DNA from: Flavobacteriales bacterium
GTDB lineage: Bacteria > Bacteroidota > Bacteroidia > Flavobacteriales_G > Salibacteraceae
Assembly (NCBI GenBank): GCA_003499525.1
Contig: DNTB01000069.1
Location: forward strand, 62,001 to 126,000
Direction of reading: 5' to 3'
DNA: 64,000 nt
The notes under the pieces are model-generated. The model was not told the DNA's origin. It saw only the letters and a list, made by a program, of their open reading frames with translations, and did no database searches. Both the position numbers and the translations under genes were made by a program. Shown in pieces: positions 15,350 through 25,429 of this stretch (the first letter of the stretch is position 1; each line of letters starts with the position of its first letter).

Positions 15350-18300
15350 ATGCAAAATAAATCAGCGATTTGGTCTTTCGCTATTCTTCTTTTTCTGGCT
15401 AGTCTTTATCAAATCTCCTTCACCTGGGTGGTGGATAGTTTTGAAAATGAGGCCCAAGAACAGAGCCTGATAAAAGTCGATTCATTAGCAAATATTCAGG
15501 AATTATCACTTTTTCAAAAAGATTCTGCAGCTCAAAAGTTCGAATCCGATTATCTGCTTGACAATGCAGGAAAAGAAATATACCCTTTGCTAGGTCATAC
15601 TTACTCTTACTGTAAGAAGAGAGAAATCAACCTTGGTCTCGATCTTCAGGGAGGTATGCACGTCACATTAGAGGTCTCTGAGCCGGACTTAATCAGGTCA
15701 TTAGCTGGAAGCAACCGAACAAACCCTACCTTATCCCAAGCCTTAAGGTTGGCTTCAGAAAAGAAAATTTCAAGCTCTGATGACTTTATCACTCTTTTTG
15801 AAGAGGCCATGAATGAGGTGGATCCTGATTTCATTTATGCCTCCATTTTTCACAATCTTGAAAACAAGGATAAAATAGCAGCCTCTGCTTCAAATTCAGA
15901 AGTGATTTCAATTATTAGAAGCGAGTCTGAAGATGCAATCAAGAGAACAGAACAAGTTCTTCGTAAAAGGGTCGATAACCTCGGGGTTGTCCAGCCCAAA
16001 ATTCAAAGACTGTCGGGTACCGGACGAATTGTGGTGGAATTGCCAGGGATTAAAGACAAAGAACGTGTTCGTAAAATTCTTCAGGGAACTGCAAAACTTG
16101 AATTTTGGGAGACTTATGAGAACACGGAGGTTATCGGAGCTCTCGATCGTGCAAATACAATTTTAAAGGCTACCTATAAGTCAGACGATACCAACAATAC
16201 AGAAGAAAGCGCCCTGGATGCAAAGGACGCTCAAGTTGTGGATGACCTTCCGCTACTCGACGACTCAGAAGAGGATACGTTGCTTGCTTCAGATACCGGC
16301 AGTATATCTGACGATACATTGATGAACGAACTTGATGCACTTCTGGACGACGAATTCATTGCGGAAGACAGCGCAGCATCTGCCCAACTTTCAAGAGAAG
16401 AGCAGCTCAGGGAGAACCCGCTTTTTTCAAGACTTCAACCACAACTATATCAGGATGAAACAGGACAATTTATTCCTGCACCTGGTCCCAGAATAGGTAT
16501 TGCTTTAGCGTCGGACACTGCATACGTCAATGGAATTTTGAAGCGAAAAGACATCAGGAAACTATTCCCACCAAGAATTAGATTTTTTTGGGATGCGAAA
16601 CCTCTTTCAGATGAATCAACGGCTTATTCTCTATACGCTATAAAAGTTCCTAAAGGCGGCAGAGCACGGCTTGAAGGAGATGTTGTAACGGATGCAAGAG
16701 TTGGAGCGGACGAATTAGGAAACCCAACAGTTAATATGAACATGAACCCAACAGGCTCGAAGATCTGGAGGGACATGACCCGTGAGGCAAGTGCTGATGT
16801 CAATAATAAGAGATCAGTTGCGGTAGTGCTTGATAACCTTGTTTATTCGGCACCGACCGTTCAGGGAGAAATCCCTGGAGGTAATACTGAGATATCAGGC
16901 AGGTTTACACAACAGGAAGCAAGTGATCTGGCTGGTGTTTTAAAGGCCGGTAAGCTTCCCGCTCGTTCGCACATTATTGAAGAAGCAGTAGTAGGGCCGT
17001 CCTTAGGTCAGGAATCTATTGATAGTGGTTTACAGGCTTTTATCATTGCCCTGGTAATCATTCTCTTATATATGATATTCTACTATTCTACCTCTGGAAT
17101 TGTTGCTGATGTTGCATTGATGGCCAACCTCTTCTTTGTTCTGGGAGTGCTTGCTTCAGTAAGAGCTACACTTACCCTTCCCGGAATTGCAGGTATCGTT
17201 TTAACAATAGGTATGTCGGTAGATGCGAACGTACTCATTTACGAAAGGATCCGTGAAGAATTAATGGCAGGAAAAGGCTTTAAGCAAGCTCTGAGAGACG
17301 GGTACAAAATGGCCTATAGTTCTATATTAGATGCCAACATCACAACACTTCTTACCGCCGTTGTGCTCTTTGTTTTTGGAACAGGACCCATTCAGGGTTT
17401 CGCAACAACTCTTTTCATCGGTATTTTAACCTCTCTTTTCTCAGCCATCTTCATTACAAGGCTAATTTTCGAATGGGGTATCAGTGTCGGAAGACATTTT
17501 AAGATGGCAACCAAGCTGACGGAAGGTGCTTTCAAAAAGATCAATATTCACTTCCTCTCCAAGCGCAAAATGTTTTATGGGGTTTCAGGGGTAATAATCC
17601 TGATAAGTCTGGCATCATTAGGATTACGAGGTTTAAACTACGGTGTTGATTTTACGGGGGGAAGGTCATATATCGTTCGATTTGATGAGAGTGTAAATGT
17701 TGTAGATATTGCAGAATCTCTTGGTAATCAGTTTGTTACAGAGGATGGCAGGAGATCTATTCCGGAGGTAAAAACATTTGGAGCGTCCAATCAGGTGAAG
17801 ATTACCACTAAGTTTATGATTAATGACGGTGGCAATGAGGTCGATAAAATGTTGGAAGAAAAGCTGTATGATGGACTAAAAGGATTTTATATCAACGAAA
17901 TCACATTTGAAAAATTCATTGAAGAGTTGTCCAGTCAGAAAGTTGAAGCAACTATTGCCGATGACATCAAGCAATCGGCCGTATTTGCTGTGCTTTTTGC
18001 GCTAGTAATCATCTTCCTCTACATCCTGCTGCGCTTTAATCGTTGGCAATACTCTTTGGGAGCCTTAGTTGCCATGGCTCATGATGTTCTTATCGTTCTT
18101 GGGGTTTTCTCAATATTCTATGGCATATTACCATTTTCTCTCGAGATCGATCAGGCATTTATTGCGGCAATTCTGACAGTAGTTGGATACTCCATCAACG
18201 ATACAGTAGTTGTATTTGACCGATTGAGAGAGTATTTAAAACTTCATCCAAAGAAAGATAAAGAAGAGGTAATAAACTCGGCTTTGAACAGCACCCTGAG

Positions 18301-18481
18301 CCGAACGATTAATACATCCTTAAGTACTTTCGTCGTATTGCTCATCATCTTCATTTTTGGAGGTGAGGTAATTAGAGGATTCATCTTTGCAATGATGGTT
18401 GGTGTTATCGTTGGAACGTACTCATCGTTGTATATTGCTACCCCAATTACCTACGATTTGGACAGGCGCACTAAGAAGTAG
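15350..18481 (+). CDS. secDF: Protein translocase subunit SecDF (fusion)
   Basis: 1043 aa single-chain fusion of SecD and SecF, usual in Bacteroidota. Uses the proton-motive force to pull preproteins through SecYEG. TM1 at about 8-24; SecD P1 begins with INLGLDLQGGMHVTLEV (93-109); the P1-head and base reach about 570; the SecD membrane domain follows (AFIIALVIILLYMIF onward, with GMSVDANVLIYERIREE). The SecF half opens with LNYGVDFTGGRSYIV (about 760) and ends with five more TMs including VVGYSINDTVVVFDRLREY. Odd feature: residues about 279-341 are a strongly acidic insert. Its own promoter is present; tatA follows. Confidence 0.97.
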   Translation: MQNKSAIWSFAILLFLASLYQISFTWVVDSFENEAQEQSLIKVDSLANIQELSLFQKDSAAQKFESDYLLDNAGKEIYPLLGHTYSYCKKREINLGLDLQGGMHVTLEVSEPDLIRSLAGSNRTNPTLSQALRLASEKKISSSDDFITLFEEAMNEVDPDFIYASIFHNLENKDKIAASASNSEVISIIRSESEDAIKRTEQVLRKRVDNLGVVQPKIQRLSGTGRIVVELPGIKDKERVRKILQGTAKLEFWETYENTEVIGALDRANTILKATYKSDDTNNTEESALDAKDAQVVDDLPLLDDSEEDTLLASDTGSISDDTLMNELDALLDDEFIAEDSAASAQLSREEQLRENPLFSRLQPQLYQDETGQFIPAPGPRIGIALASDTAYVNGILKRKDIRKLFPPRIRFFWDAKPLSDESTAYSLYAIKVPKGGRARLEGDVVTDARVGADELGNPTVNMNMNPTGSKIWRDMTREASADVNNKRSVAVVLDNLVYSAPTVQGEIPGGNTEISGRFTQQEASDLAGVLKAGKLPARSHIIEEAVVGPSLGQESIDSGLQAFIIALVIILLYMIFYYSTSGIVADVALMANLFFVLGVLASVRATLTLPGIAGIVLTIGMSVDANVLIYERIREELMAGKGFKQALRDGYKMAYSSILDANITTLLTAVVLFVFGTGPIQGFATTLFIGILTSLFSAIFITRLIFEWGISVGRHFKMATKLTEGAFKKINIHFLSKRKMFYGVSGVIILISLASLGLRGLNYGVDFTGGRSYIVRFDESVNVVDIAESLGNQFVTEDGRRSIPEVKTFGASNQVKITTKFMINDGGNEVDKMLEEKLYDGLKGFYINEITFEKFIEELSSQKVEATIADDIKQSAVFAVLFALVIIFLYILLRFNRWQYSLGALVAMAHDVLIVLGVFSIFYGILPFSLEIDQAFIAAILTVVGYSINDTVVVFDRLREYLKLHPKKDKEEVINSALNSTLSRTINTSLSTFVVLLIIFIFGGEVIRGFIFAMMVGVIVGTYSSLYIATPITYDLDRRTKK

Positions 18482-18542
18482 CTGAAGCAAAAGCTCTGTT
18501 TCGAATCAGATCTCATTAAAATTTGAATCTTTGCAGAACATC

Positions 18543-18800
18543 ATGAGCCCGGTATACCTTTTTTTCAACCTCGGAGGTGGGGAGATCTTTTTCGTCTTTC
18601 TTTTCGTACTTCTTTTGTTCGGTGCAAATAAAATTCCGGAGTTCGCACGTGGACTTGGCAAGGGTATCCGATATATAAAGGATGCCACACAGGATATACA
18701 GAGCGATATCAAGAACAGCGTTGACGATATTAAGAAGGATGTCGATCCGGGTATTTCCGATATCAAAAAGGAAATTGACGACAAGCTGAAGAACATATAA
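18543..18800 (+). CDS. tatA: Twin-arginine translocase TatA/TatE family protein
   Basis: 85 aa. One N-terminal membrane helix (GEIFFVFLFVLLLFGANKIPEFAR), the FG hinge and an amphipathic helix (LGKGIRYIKDATQDIQSDI) are the TatA signature; the rest is a charged coiled tail. It forms the pore of the Sec-independent export pathway with TatC (not in this window). I use the ATG at 18543; an in-frame TTG four codons upstream is part of AATCTTTG, a near match to a -7 box, which argues against it being the start. Ten nt separate it from the downstream antiporter. Confidence 0.9.
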   Translation: MSPVYLFFNLGGGEIFFVFLFVLLLFGANKIPEFARGLGKGIRYIKDATQDIQSDIKNSVDDIKKDVDPGISDIKKEIDDKLKNI

Positions 18801-18809
18801 GTTTTACCA

Positions 18810-19757
18810 ATGGATTTGATTTACCTGATTGGTGGCCTTTTGATATTGATTTCAGGGGGTGAGTTATTGGTCAGGGGGGCAGTCAGAATAGCATACAAAC
18901 TTCATATTTCCACCTTAGTTGTGGGTATGACCATAGTGTCATTTGGTACATCTGCCCCGGAACTACTCGTGAGTATTGAAGCTGCCAATTCAGGACACCC
19001 TCAGTTTGCAATAGGCAACGTAATCGGTTCTAATATCGCCAATATTGCACTCATTTTAGGCATAGCAGCGATAATATTCCCCATAAGAGTGGATAAGAAT
19101 TCTCTTCGGGTTGATTGGCCAATGATGATGGCCAGTACTGTGCTGGTCTACTTGTTCATGCTCCGATCGAACTCTATTGTTTACTGGCAGGGAATTATAA
19201 TGATTGCGCTGTTACTTCTTTTTAGTTACCTCATTATTTGGAAATCAAGGAGTGAGAATAGGAAAGTGGCCAGAAAGAAGGTTAAGAAAGCTACGATCAA
19301 ATCTTATGCGATGGATGTGGCATTGATCGTTTTGGGATCCCTGGGCCTTTCAATGGGTTCAAACATTCTTGTTACAGGTGCTACTGGAATTGCTGCCGAA
19401 TTTGGGATAAGCGATTTTGTGATAAGTGTAACCATAATTGCTTTTGGGACATCATTACCAGAGCTGATAACTGCTCTGGTGGCCGCGGTTCGTCGCCAGG
19501 CAGATATTTCAGTCGGAAATCTTATAGGAAGCAATATTTTCAATCTATTAGGTATTCTTGGAGCGTCAAGCCTGGTTTCAGAAATCCCTATTGGTAATAC
19601 CATATTGTTCAACGACATGATTTGGATGATCGGAGTATCTTTTCTCATCCTACCCTTTATGATTTCGGGCCGAAGAATTAACAGACTCGAAGGTCTGGTG
19701 CTTCTATTGGTCTATCTTGCCTACATGTTCATGATTTATCAACAAAACCTTAAATAA
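18810..19757 (+). CDS. Calcium/sodium antiporter (CaCA family, YrbG-like)
   Basis: 315 aa inner-membrane protein with the two inverted alpha repeats of the Ca2+/cation antiporter family: GMTIVSFGTSAPELLVSIEA with GNVIGSNIANIALILG in the first half, and VTIIAFGTSLPELITALVAA with GNLIGSNIFNLLGILG in the second. About ten TM segments, split by a basic cytosolic loop (KSRSENRKVARKKVKKATIK). It exchanges Na+ for Ca2+ across the membrane. Likely co-transcribed with tatA. A weak hairpin follows. Confidence 0.93.
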   Translation: MDLIYLIGGLLILISGGELLVRGAVRIAYKLHISTLVVGMTIVSFGTSAPELLVSIEAANSGHPQFAIGNVIGSNIANIALILGIAAIIFPIRVDKNSLRVDWPMMMASTVLVYLFMLRSNSIVYWQGIIMIALLLLFSYLIIWKSRSENRKVARKKVKKATIKSYAMDVALIVLGSLGLSMGSNILVTGATGIAAEFGISDFVISVTIIAFGTSLPELITALVAAVRRQADISVGNLIGSNIFNLLGILGASSLVSEIPIGNTILFNDMIWMIGVSFLILPFMISGRRINRLEGLVLLLVYLAYMFMIYQQNLK

Positions 19758-19765
19758 ACGACATC

Positions 19766-19786
19766 ACCCCTCGATTTCTAAGGGGT
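19766..19786 (+). terminator. Weak hairpin after the antiporter gene
   Basis: ACCCCT (19766-19771), nine-base loop, AGGGGT (19781-19786). No proper T-run follows (TGTTGATAAAA), so it may be a weak terminator or a structure in the leader of the glutamine synthetase mRNA. Confidence 0.35.
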
Positions 19787-19859
19787 TGTTGATAAAATGT
19801 TCGTTTATTTTCACGATAACCCCCATTTTTTTCAAGTACCTTCGCAAAAATTTGAAAAA

Positions 19860-22052
19860 ATGGCATCAATAAGGTTTGTAGCACTAGAAAAAAGCCTGGA
19901 TCATCATCCAGTACATGTCGAAGCACCATCAGAAAAGATTTCAGACTACTTTGGAGAACATGTCTTTAGTGACAGGTTCATGCAGCAGTTTATGTCCGAG
20001 CCGGCTTATAAAAGTGTTCGAAGTTCCATCCTGCACGGTACACCACTCGAACGGAAAGTTGCTGACCTGGTGGCTTCTGGAATGAAAGCCTGGGCCATCT
20101 CAAAAGGAGCAACACATTACACACATTGGTTTCAACCACTGACAGGGCGTACTGCCGAAAAGCACGACTCATTTAATACCCCATTGCGCGATGGTTCCTC
20201 ATTTGAATCATTCGATGGCGAAAAGCTCGCTCAACAAGAACCTGATGCTTCCTCATTTCCTCATGGGGGCATAAGAAATACTTTTGAAGCTCGCGGCTAC
20301 ACCGCCTGGGATCCGTCATCACCAGCATTTATCATTGGAAAAACGCTATGCATACCAACAGTCTTTATTTCATACACCGGCGAGGCTCTTGACTACAAAA
20401 CCCCATTATTAAGAGCCTTGCATGCTGTTGACGATGCCGCGACTGCGGTGTGCCAGTATTTTGACAAGAGCATCACAAAAGTAACGGCTACATTAGGCTG
20501 GGAACAGGAGTATTTTCTTATTGACGAAGCACTCGTTCAGGTGAGACCCGATTTGCTACTTACAGGCCGCACTCTTTTTGGACATTCTTCATCTAAGGGT
20601 CAGCAGTTAGATGATCATTATTTTGGGTCTATCCCTTCAAGAGCACATGCCTTCATGCGCGAATTTGAACGTGAAGCCCACCTGTTAGGGATTCCAGTTA
20701 CTACAAGACATAATGAGGTTGCTCCCAACCAATATGAGGTTGCCCCAATTTTTGAAGAGTGCAATTTGGCTGTTGATCATAACCAATTGCTGATGGATTT
20801 GATGGAAAAAATAGCTGCCCGTCATAAGTTTAGAGTACTTCTTCATGAAAAGCCATTTGCCGGAATAAACGGATCAGGAAAACACAATAACTGGTCTTTG
20901 AGTGCCAATGCTCCAAAACATCGGAATTTGCTGGCTCCAGGTTCTACACCAAAAACCAACCTTAGATTTTTAACATTCCTGATTAATACCATCCGAGCAG
21001 TTGCTGAGCAGGCTGATCTCTTGCGTGCATCTATTGCCAGTGCGGGAAATGATCATAGACTAGGGGCCAACGAAGCACCTCCAGCTATTATCTCCATATT
21101 TATTGGAGACCGACTCACAGAGATTTTGGAAGATTTGGAGAAGAGAACAGAAAAAACAAACCTAAGCTCAGATGAGAAGACGGAATTGAAACTGAACATT
21201 GGGCGAATACCTGAACTGTTGCTTGACAATACCGATCGAAACCGAACCTCACCCTTTGCCTTTACAGGAAATAAGTTTGAATTCAGAGCTGTAGGTTCAT
21301 CAGCAAATTGTGCCAACCCAATGATAGTATTGAATTCAGCGGTTGCTCAAAGGCTCAATTTGTTCAAAAAAGAAGTTGATAAAAAAATAAATGGAGGGAC
21401 AAAGAAAGACGATGCAATCATTGAAGTACTTCGGAAGTACATTATTGAATCAAAAAGAATAATATTCAATGGAGATGGATATAGCGAGGATTGGGTTAAG
21501 GAAGCACAAAAAAGAGGGTTATCCAATGTAAAATCTACTCCAAGATCGCTCGACTTTTTTCTATCTGAGAAAGCCCGAGAGTTGTTCAGCAGTTTGAAGG
21601 TTCTGAGCGACAGAGAATTAGAGGCTCGTCATGAAATCAGTATGGAGAATTACAAAATGAAAATCCAAATTGAATCCCGGATGATGGCTGATATGGCATT
21701 GAACCATATAGTCCCTGTTGCCCTGGAATATCAAAGGCTCCTGATTCAATCGATTACAGGTCTAAAGGAAATCTATGGTGATGACTTTAAATCGCACGCG
21801 AAAGATCAAATTGACATAGTAGAGGAAATCTCAGAACGTGTTGGAATTATCCGCGGGAGTGTCTATGAAATGATCGAGGAACGAAAGAAGGCGAATAAAA
21901 AGGAGTCCGTTAGAGATCAGGCCATCGATTATTGTGAAAAAGTAAAGGCATACTTCGACACTATCCGATATCATGTGGATAAACTTGAACTGGTCGTAGA
22001 CAACTTACATTGGCCATTGCCCAAGTATCGGGAGTTGTTATTCACAAGATAG
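19860..22052 (+). CDS. glnN: Glutamine synthetase type III
   Basis: 730 aa from the ATG at 19860, preceded by AAAAATTTGAAAAA. Forms glutamine from glutamate, ammonia and ATP. The size and sequence are those of the GSIII class common in Bacteroidota: N-terminal SDYFGEHVFSDRFM, GWEQEYFLIDE (metal-binding Glu), TRHNEVAPNQYEVAPIFEE (with catalytic residues), NGSGKHNNWSL (ATP/ammonium site), SAGNDHRLGANEAPP and NRTSPFAFTGNKFEFRAVGSS. The upstream extension to 19797 is dropped because homologues start near MASIRF. It stands alone; the 102-nt gap upstream holds the weak hairpin at 19766. Confidence 0.95.
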   Translation: MASIRFVALEKSLDHHPVHVEAPSEKISDYFGEHVFSDRFMQQFMSEPAYKSVRSSILHGTPLERKVADLVASGMKAWAISKGATHYTHWFQPLTGRTAEKHDSFNTPLRDGSSFESFDGEKLAQQEPDASSFPHGGIRNTFEARGYTAWDPSSPAFIIGKTLCIPTVFISYTGEALDYKTPLLRALHAVDDAATAVCQYFDKSITKVTATLGWEQEYFLIDEALVQVRPDLLLTGRTLFGHSSSKGQQLDDHYFGSIPSRAHAFMREFEREAHLLGIPVTTRHNEVAPNQYEVAPIFEECNLAVDHNQLLMDLMEKIAARHKFRVLLHEKPFAGINGSGKHNNWSLSANAPKHRNLLAPGSTPKTNLRFLTFLINTIRAVAEQADLLRASIASAGNDHRLGANEAPPAIISIFIGDRLTEILEDLEKRTEKTNLSSDEKTELKLNIGRIPELLLDNTDRNRTSPFAFTGNKFEFRAVGSSANCANPMIVLNSAVAQRLNLFKKEVDKKINGGTKKDDAIIEVLRKYIIESKRIIFNGDGYSEDWVKEAQKRGLSNVKSTPRSLDFFLSEKARELFSSLKVLSDRELEARHEISMENYKMKIQIESRMMADMALNHIVPVALEYQRLLIQSITGLKEIYGDDFKSHAKDQIDIVEEISERVGIIRGSVYEMIEERKKANKKESVRDQAIDYCEKVKAYFDTIRYHVDKLELVVDNLHWPLPKYRELLFTR

Positions 22053-22164
22053 TCTGCTATTAGCCCCCCTTCGCAGTTTATTTAGCAATCAAAAAAATAT
22101 TACTTACTTTGGATGCCTTGAAAATACAGGTATTAAAGTAAATAAATAACCCTAATTTTCTTTT

Positions 22165-24195
22165 ATGAGAAATTGGAATATTAAGCCCCAGGGATGGCTG
22201 ATATTGGGACTTCTTTTCAGCATTTCAACTTCATCCTTTGCTCAAAAGAACTTCATGAAAGAGGCAGATGCCGCCTATGATAATTTATCATACTATCATG
22301 CCATCGAGCTTTATAAAAAAGCCTATTCTAAAACCAACAAGAAAGAGGAGAAGAAAAGAATACTTTATCAAATAGGTAAATCTTATTACGACCTGCAGGA
22401 TGAAACCAACGCTGAAGAATGGCTGAGTAAAGCAATCAAGGCAGGGTATGACAACCCTGATGCTCAATTACAGTATGCAAAAACCATAATGAGAAAGGGT
22501 GAATATGATCGGGCTATCGCTGAATTCAACAAATACAAAGGGATGAATCCAAATGATCCCGAGGTAGATGTTTTGATCAAATCATGCGAAAGAGCTCAGG
22601 AATGGAAAGACAACCCAACCCGTTATAAGGTTGAGCCTGAACCAATTATAAACTCAAAACAAAGTGATTTTTCTCCAACCTGGTCCGACAAGAAAAATAT
22701 GGCTATGGTTTTCACATCAACACGTGAGGGTGCTCTAGGTAATGCCACTGATGAAGTAACAGGTCAGAACTTTTCGAGCATTTGGTTTGCAGAACAAGAC
22801 AAGAAGAGCCGAAAGTTCAATACACCCACATTGGTTGATGACGGTGTGGTTAACACCGGGACTTCAAACGAAGGGGGAGTCACATTTGATGAGAGGAAGA
22901 ACAATATGTATTTCACCCGATGTATGTCCGAAAAGAAAAAGGTACTCGGATGTAAAATTTATACTTCAAGAAAAATGGGAAATGCTTGGGGCGAACCAGC
23001 TGAAGTAAAACTTGTAGAAAGCGACACTACGGTAGCGGGGCATCCCTCAGTAGGTTTGGATGACGAGTACCTCTTTTTTGCTTCTGATATGCCCGGCGGG
23101 TATGGTGGAAAAGACATTTGGATGAGCAAGTGGGAAAAGAAAGGAAGAACATGGGGAAAACCGGTTAACCTTGGTAAACCCATAAATACTTCAGGAGATG
23201 AGATGTTCCCTTACATACATGAAGACGGACGTCTCTTTTTTGCGTCTAATGGTCATGAAGGAATGGGCGGATTGGATATTTATATGTCTGAAAGACAGGG
23301 AGAAGCAGATCGATGGGGAAATGTTCAAAACATGCGATACCCCATAAATTCCTCTTACAATGACTTTGCAATCCTATTCGATGGAAAGGAAGATCGAGGC
23401 TATTTCACAACAGATCGTCCTGGCGGAAGAGGTATGGATGATATTTGGATGTTCAGCATACCTCCGCTTCGTTTTATCATCGCGGGGAACGTCTCAGATG
23501 TAGATTCTGGTGAACCTCTTTCCGGAGCAACAGTTCGTTTGGTAGGAACAGACGGTTCTCAGGTGGAGCAAACTGTTGATGAACTCGGATATTATGAGTT
23601 CAATGAAAAAGAAGGAGGGGGTAGGTATATTCTTGAAGAGACTTCTTACACTCTTGAAGTAACCATGCCTCAATACCTGGTAGGTAAAGGTCAGGAAACC
23701 ACCGTTGGGCTGGAAGAGTCCACCAAATTGGTTCATGACTTTAAACTTCAATCGATCAAGAAGAAGGAAATTGTATTTCCTGAAGTGCGCTATGACTTTG
23801 CACGCTGGGAACTTCAGGTCAACGATTCAGTAAATTCTAAAGACTCACTGGATTTTCTATATCAGGTGCTTATCGATAACCCGACAATTGTCATTGAACT
23901 TATGGCGCACACTGACCAACGAGGTAACGATGATTTTAACCTTGAACTCTCAGATAAACGTGCAAATAGCTGTGTTGAATATCTTGCTTCAAAAGGAATA
24001 CCAGGCGAAAGAATGGAAGCAAGAGGTTATGGTGAATCGGATCCCGTTATTGGAGAGTCCGTCATTCTTGAACTACCAACAGAAGAAGAAAGAGAAGCTG
24101 CATATCAGAAAAACAGGAGAACAACATTCCGAGTATTACGAGATGACTACGTTCCCGCACCGCAGGAAGAAGAAACTCCTGAAGACGAGGAATAG
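22165..24195 (+). CDS. PorE-like OmpA-family protein (TPR, PD40 propeller, regulatory domain, OmpA)
   Basis: 676 aa. N-terminal signal peptide (WLILGLLFSISTSSFAQ), tetratricopeptide repeats (about 30-150), a PD40/WD40-like propeller (about 160-430) with recurring FFASDMPGGYGGKDIWMSKW and FFASNGHEGMGGLDIYMSE blades, a carboxypeptidase-regulatory-like domain (about 435-515, GNVSDVDSGEPLSGATVRL) and an OmpA peptidoglycan-binding domain (about 545-655, MAHTDQRGNDDFNLELSDKR). This order equals that of PorE, the T9SS component that anchors the system to peptidoglycan. PorE is a lipoprotein, whereas no Cys follows this signal peptide; paralogues of this type are common, so the PorE assignment is tentative. 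A strong terminator follows. Confidence 0.82.
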   Translation: MRNWNIKPQGWLILGLLFSISTSSFAQKNFMKEADAAYDNLSYYHAIELYKKAYSKTNKKEEKKRILYQIGKSYYDLQDETNAEEWLSKAIKAGYDNPDAQLQYAKTIMRKGEYDRAIAEFNKYKGMNPNDPEVDVLIKSCERAQEWKDNPTRYKVEPEPIINSKQSDFSPTWSDKKNMAMVFTSTREGALGNATDEVTGQNFSSIWFAEQDKKSRKFNTPTLVDDGVVNTGTSNEGGVTFDERKNNMYFTRCMSEKKKVLGCKIYTSRKMGNAWGEPAEVKLVESDTTVAGHPSVGLDDEYLFFASDMPGGYGGKDIWMSKWEKKGRTWGKPVNLGKPINTSGDEMFPYIHEDGRLFFASNGHEGMGGLDIYMSERQGEADRWGNVQNMRYPINSSYNDFAILFDGKEDRGYFTTDRPGGRGMDDIWMFSIPPLRFIIAGNVSDVDSGEPLSGATVRLVGTDGSQVEQTVDELGYYEFNEKEGGGRYILEETSYTLEVTMPQYLVGKGQETTVGLEESTKLVHDFKLQSIKKKEIVFPEVRYDFARWELQVNDSVNSKDSLDFLYQVLIDNPTIVIELMAHTDQRGNDDFNLELSDKRANSCVEYLASKGIPGERMEARGYGESDPVIGESVILELPTEEEREAAYQKNRRTTFRVLRDDYVPAPQEEETPEDEE

Positions 24196-24218
24196 CAAAT
24201 TATAAGTATTCATTAAAG

Positions 24219-24247
24219 GAGCATCTTGATAAAGGTGCTCTTTTTTT
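24219..24247 (+). terminator. Rho-independent terminator after the PorE-like gene
   Basis: GAGCATC (24219-24225), eight-base loop, GGTGCTC (24234-24240), then seven Ts. The stem has seven pairs including one G-U. It ends 10 nt before purM and so separates the two transcription units. Confidence 0.85.
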
Positions 24248-24256
24248 ATTGATAAA

Positions 24257-25429
24257 ATGACGACTTCGAAATACGAGCAAAGAGGGGTCTCTGCGGAGAA
24301 AAAAGAAGTACATGCTGCTATTGCCAATATGGATAAAGGACTTTTTCCTAAGGCCTTCTGTAAAGTAGTTCCAGATTTTCTTGCTAATGATCCTGACAAA
24401 TGCATAGTCATGCATGCAGATGGCGCCGGAACGAAATCTTCTCTGGCTTATGCCTACTGGAAAGAAACTGGAGATTTATCCGTATGGAAGGGAATAGCAC
24501 AGGACGCATTGATCATGAATATTGATGATCTTCTATGTGTAGGTATTACTGATAATATTCTTCTTTCTTCAACCATAGGAAGAAATAAAACACTAATCCC
24601 CGGGGAAGTCATAAAGCAGATTATTGAAGGAACAGAAGAGTTAATCGATCAACTTCGGCAGTGGGGAGTTAATATAGTCTCTACTGGGGGAGAAACAGCT
24701 GACGTAGGCGATTTGGTGAGAACGATAATCGTCGATTCGACTGTAGTGGCTAGAACGCCTCGAAATCAAATAATCGATAACGACAGAATTAAACCGGGAG
24801 ATGTCATTGTAGGATTGGCCTCATTTGGACAGGCTTCATATGAAAATGAATATAATAGCGGTATCGGATCCAACGGGCTTACCAGTGCACGTCATGATAT
24901 GTTTTCTATAGATGTCGGCAAAAAATATCCCGAGACATATGACTCCCGTATTGATGGTTCATTAACCTATACTGGATTATACCAGGTCATGGATGAAATA
25001 GAGTCTTTTCCATTGAATGTTGGGAAAATGGTACTCTCCCCAACACGAACATATGCTCCTGTTGTTGCAAGAGTCCTAAAAGAACACAGATCCAGAATAA
25101 ATGGAATGGTGCATTGCAGTGGTGGAGGACAAACTAAGATTTTGCATTTCATTGATCAGATGAGAGTAGTTAAGAATAACCTCTTTGAATTACCCCCTTT
25201 ATTTGTTGAAATTCAAAAGCAATCCAGAACGGAGTGGAAGGAAATGTATCAGGTATTCAATATGGGACACCGCATGGAATTCTACACAGATCAATCTACC
25301 GCTGAGTCCATTCAGGAAATATCTGCTGAGTTCAACATCGATAGTAAAATTATTGGAAGAGTTGAAGCTTCAAATCAGGCAGAATTGATCATTCAATCAT
25401 CAAAAGGAACATTTGAATATGCTGGATAA
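24257..25429 (+). CDS. purM: Phosphoribosylformylglycinamidine cyclo-ligase (AIR synthase)
   Basis: 390 aa, the longer Bacteroidota form. Closes FGAM to AIR with ATP in purine synthesis. The AIR synthase N-terminal domain shows MHADGAGTKSSLAYAYW, WKGIAQDALIMNIDDLLCVG and STGGETADVGDLV; the C-terminal domain has GDVIVGLASFGQASYEN and GMVHCSGGGQTKILHF. Begins directly after a terminator. It overlaps the prfA start by 11 nt, so purM, prfA and pyrF are translationally coupled. Confidence 0.92.
   Translation: MTTSKYEQRGVSAEKKEVHAAIANMDKGLFPKAFCKVVPDFLANDPDKCIVMHADGAGTKSSLAYAYWKETGDLSVWKGIAQDALIMNIDDLLCVGITDNILLSSTIGRNKTLIPGEVIKQIIEGTEELIDQLRQWGVNIVSTGGETADVGDLVRTIIVDSTVVARTPRNQIIDNDRIKPGDVIVGLASFGQASYENEYNSGIGSNGLTSARHDMFSIDVGKKYPETYDSRIDGSLTYTGLYQVMDEIESFPLNVGKMVLSPTRTYAPVVARVLKEHRSRINGMVHCSGGGQTKILHFIDQMRVVKNNLFELPPLFVEIQKQSRTEWKEMYQVFNMGHRMEFYTDQSTAESIQEISAEFNIDSKIIGRVEASNQAELIIQSSKGTFEYAG

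Noticed and set aside
18531..18542. TTG start four codons upstream for tatA
   Set aside because: The TTG belongs to a near -7 box (AATCTTTG) and TatA proteins begin right before the membrane helix.
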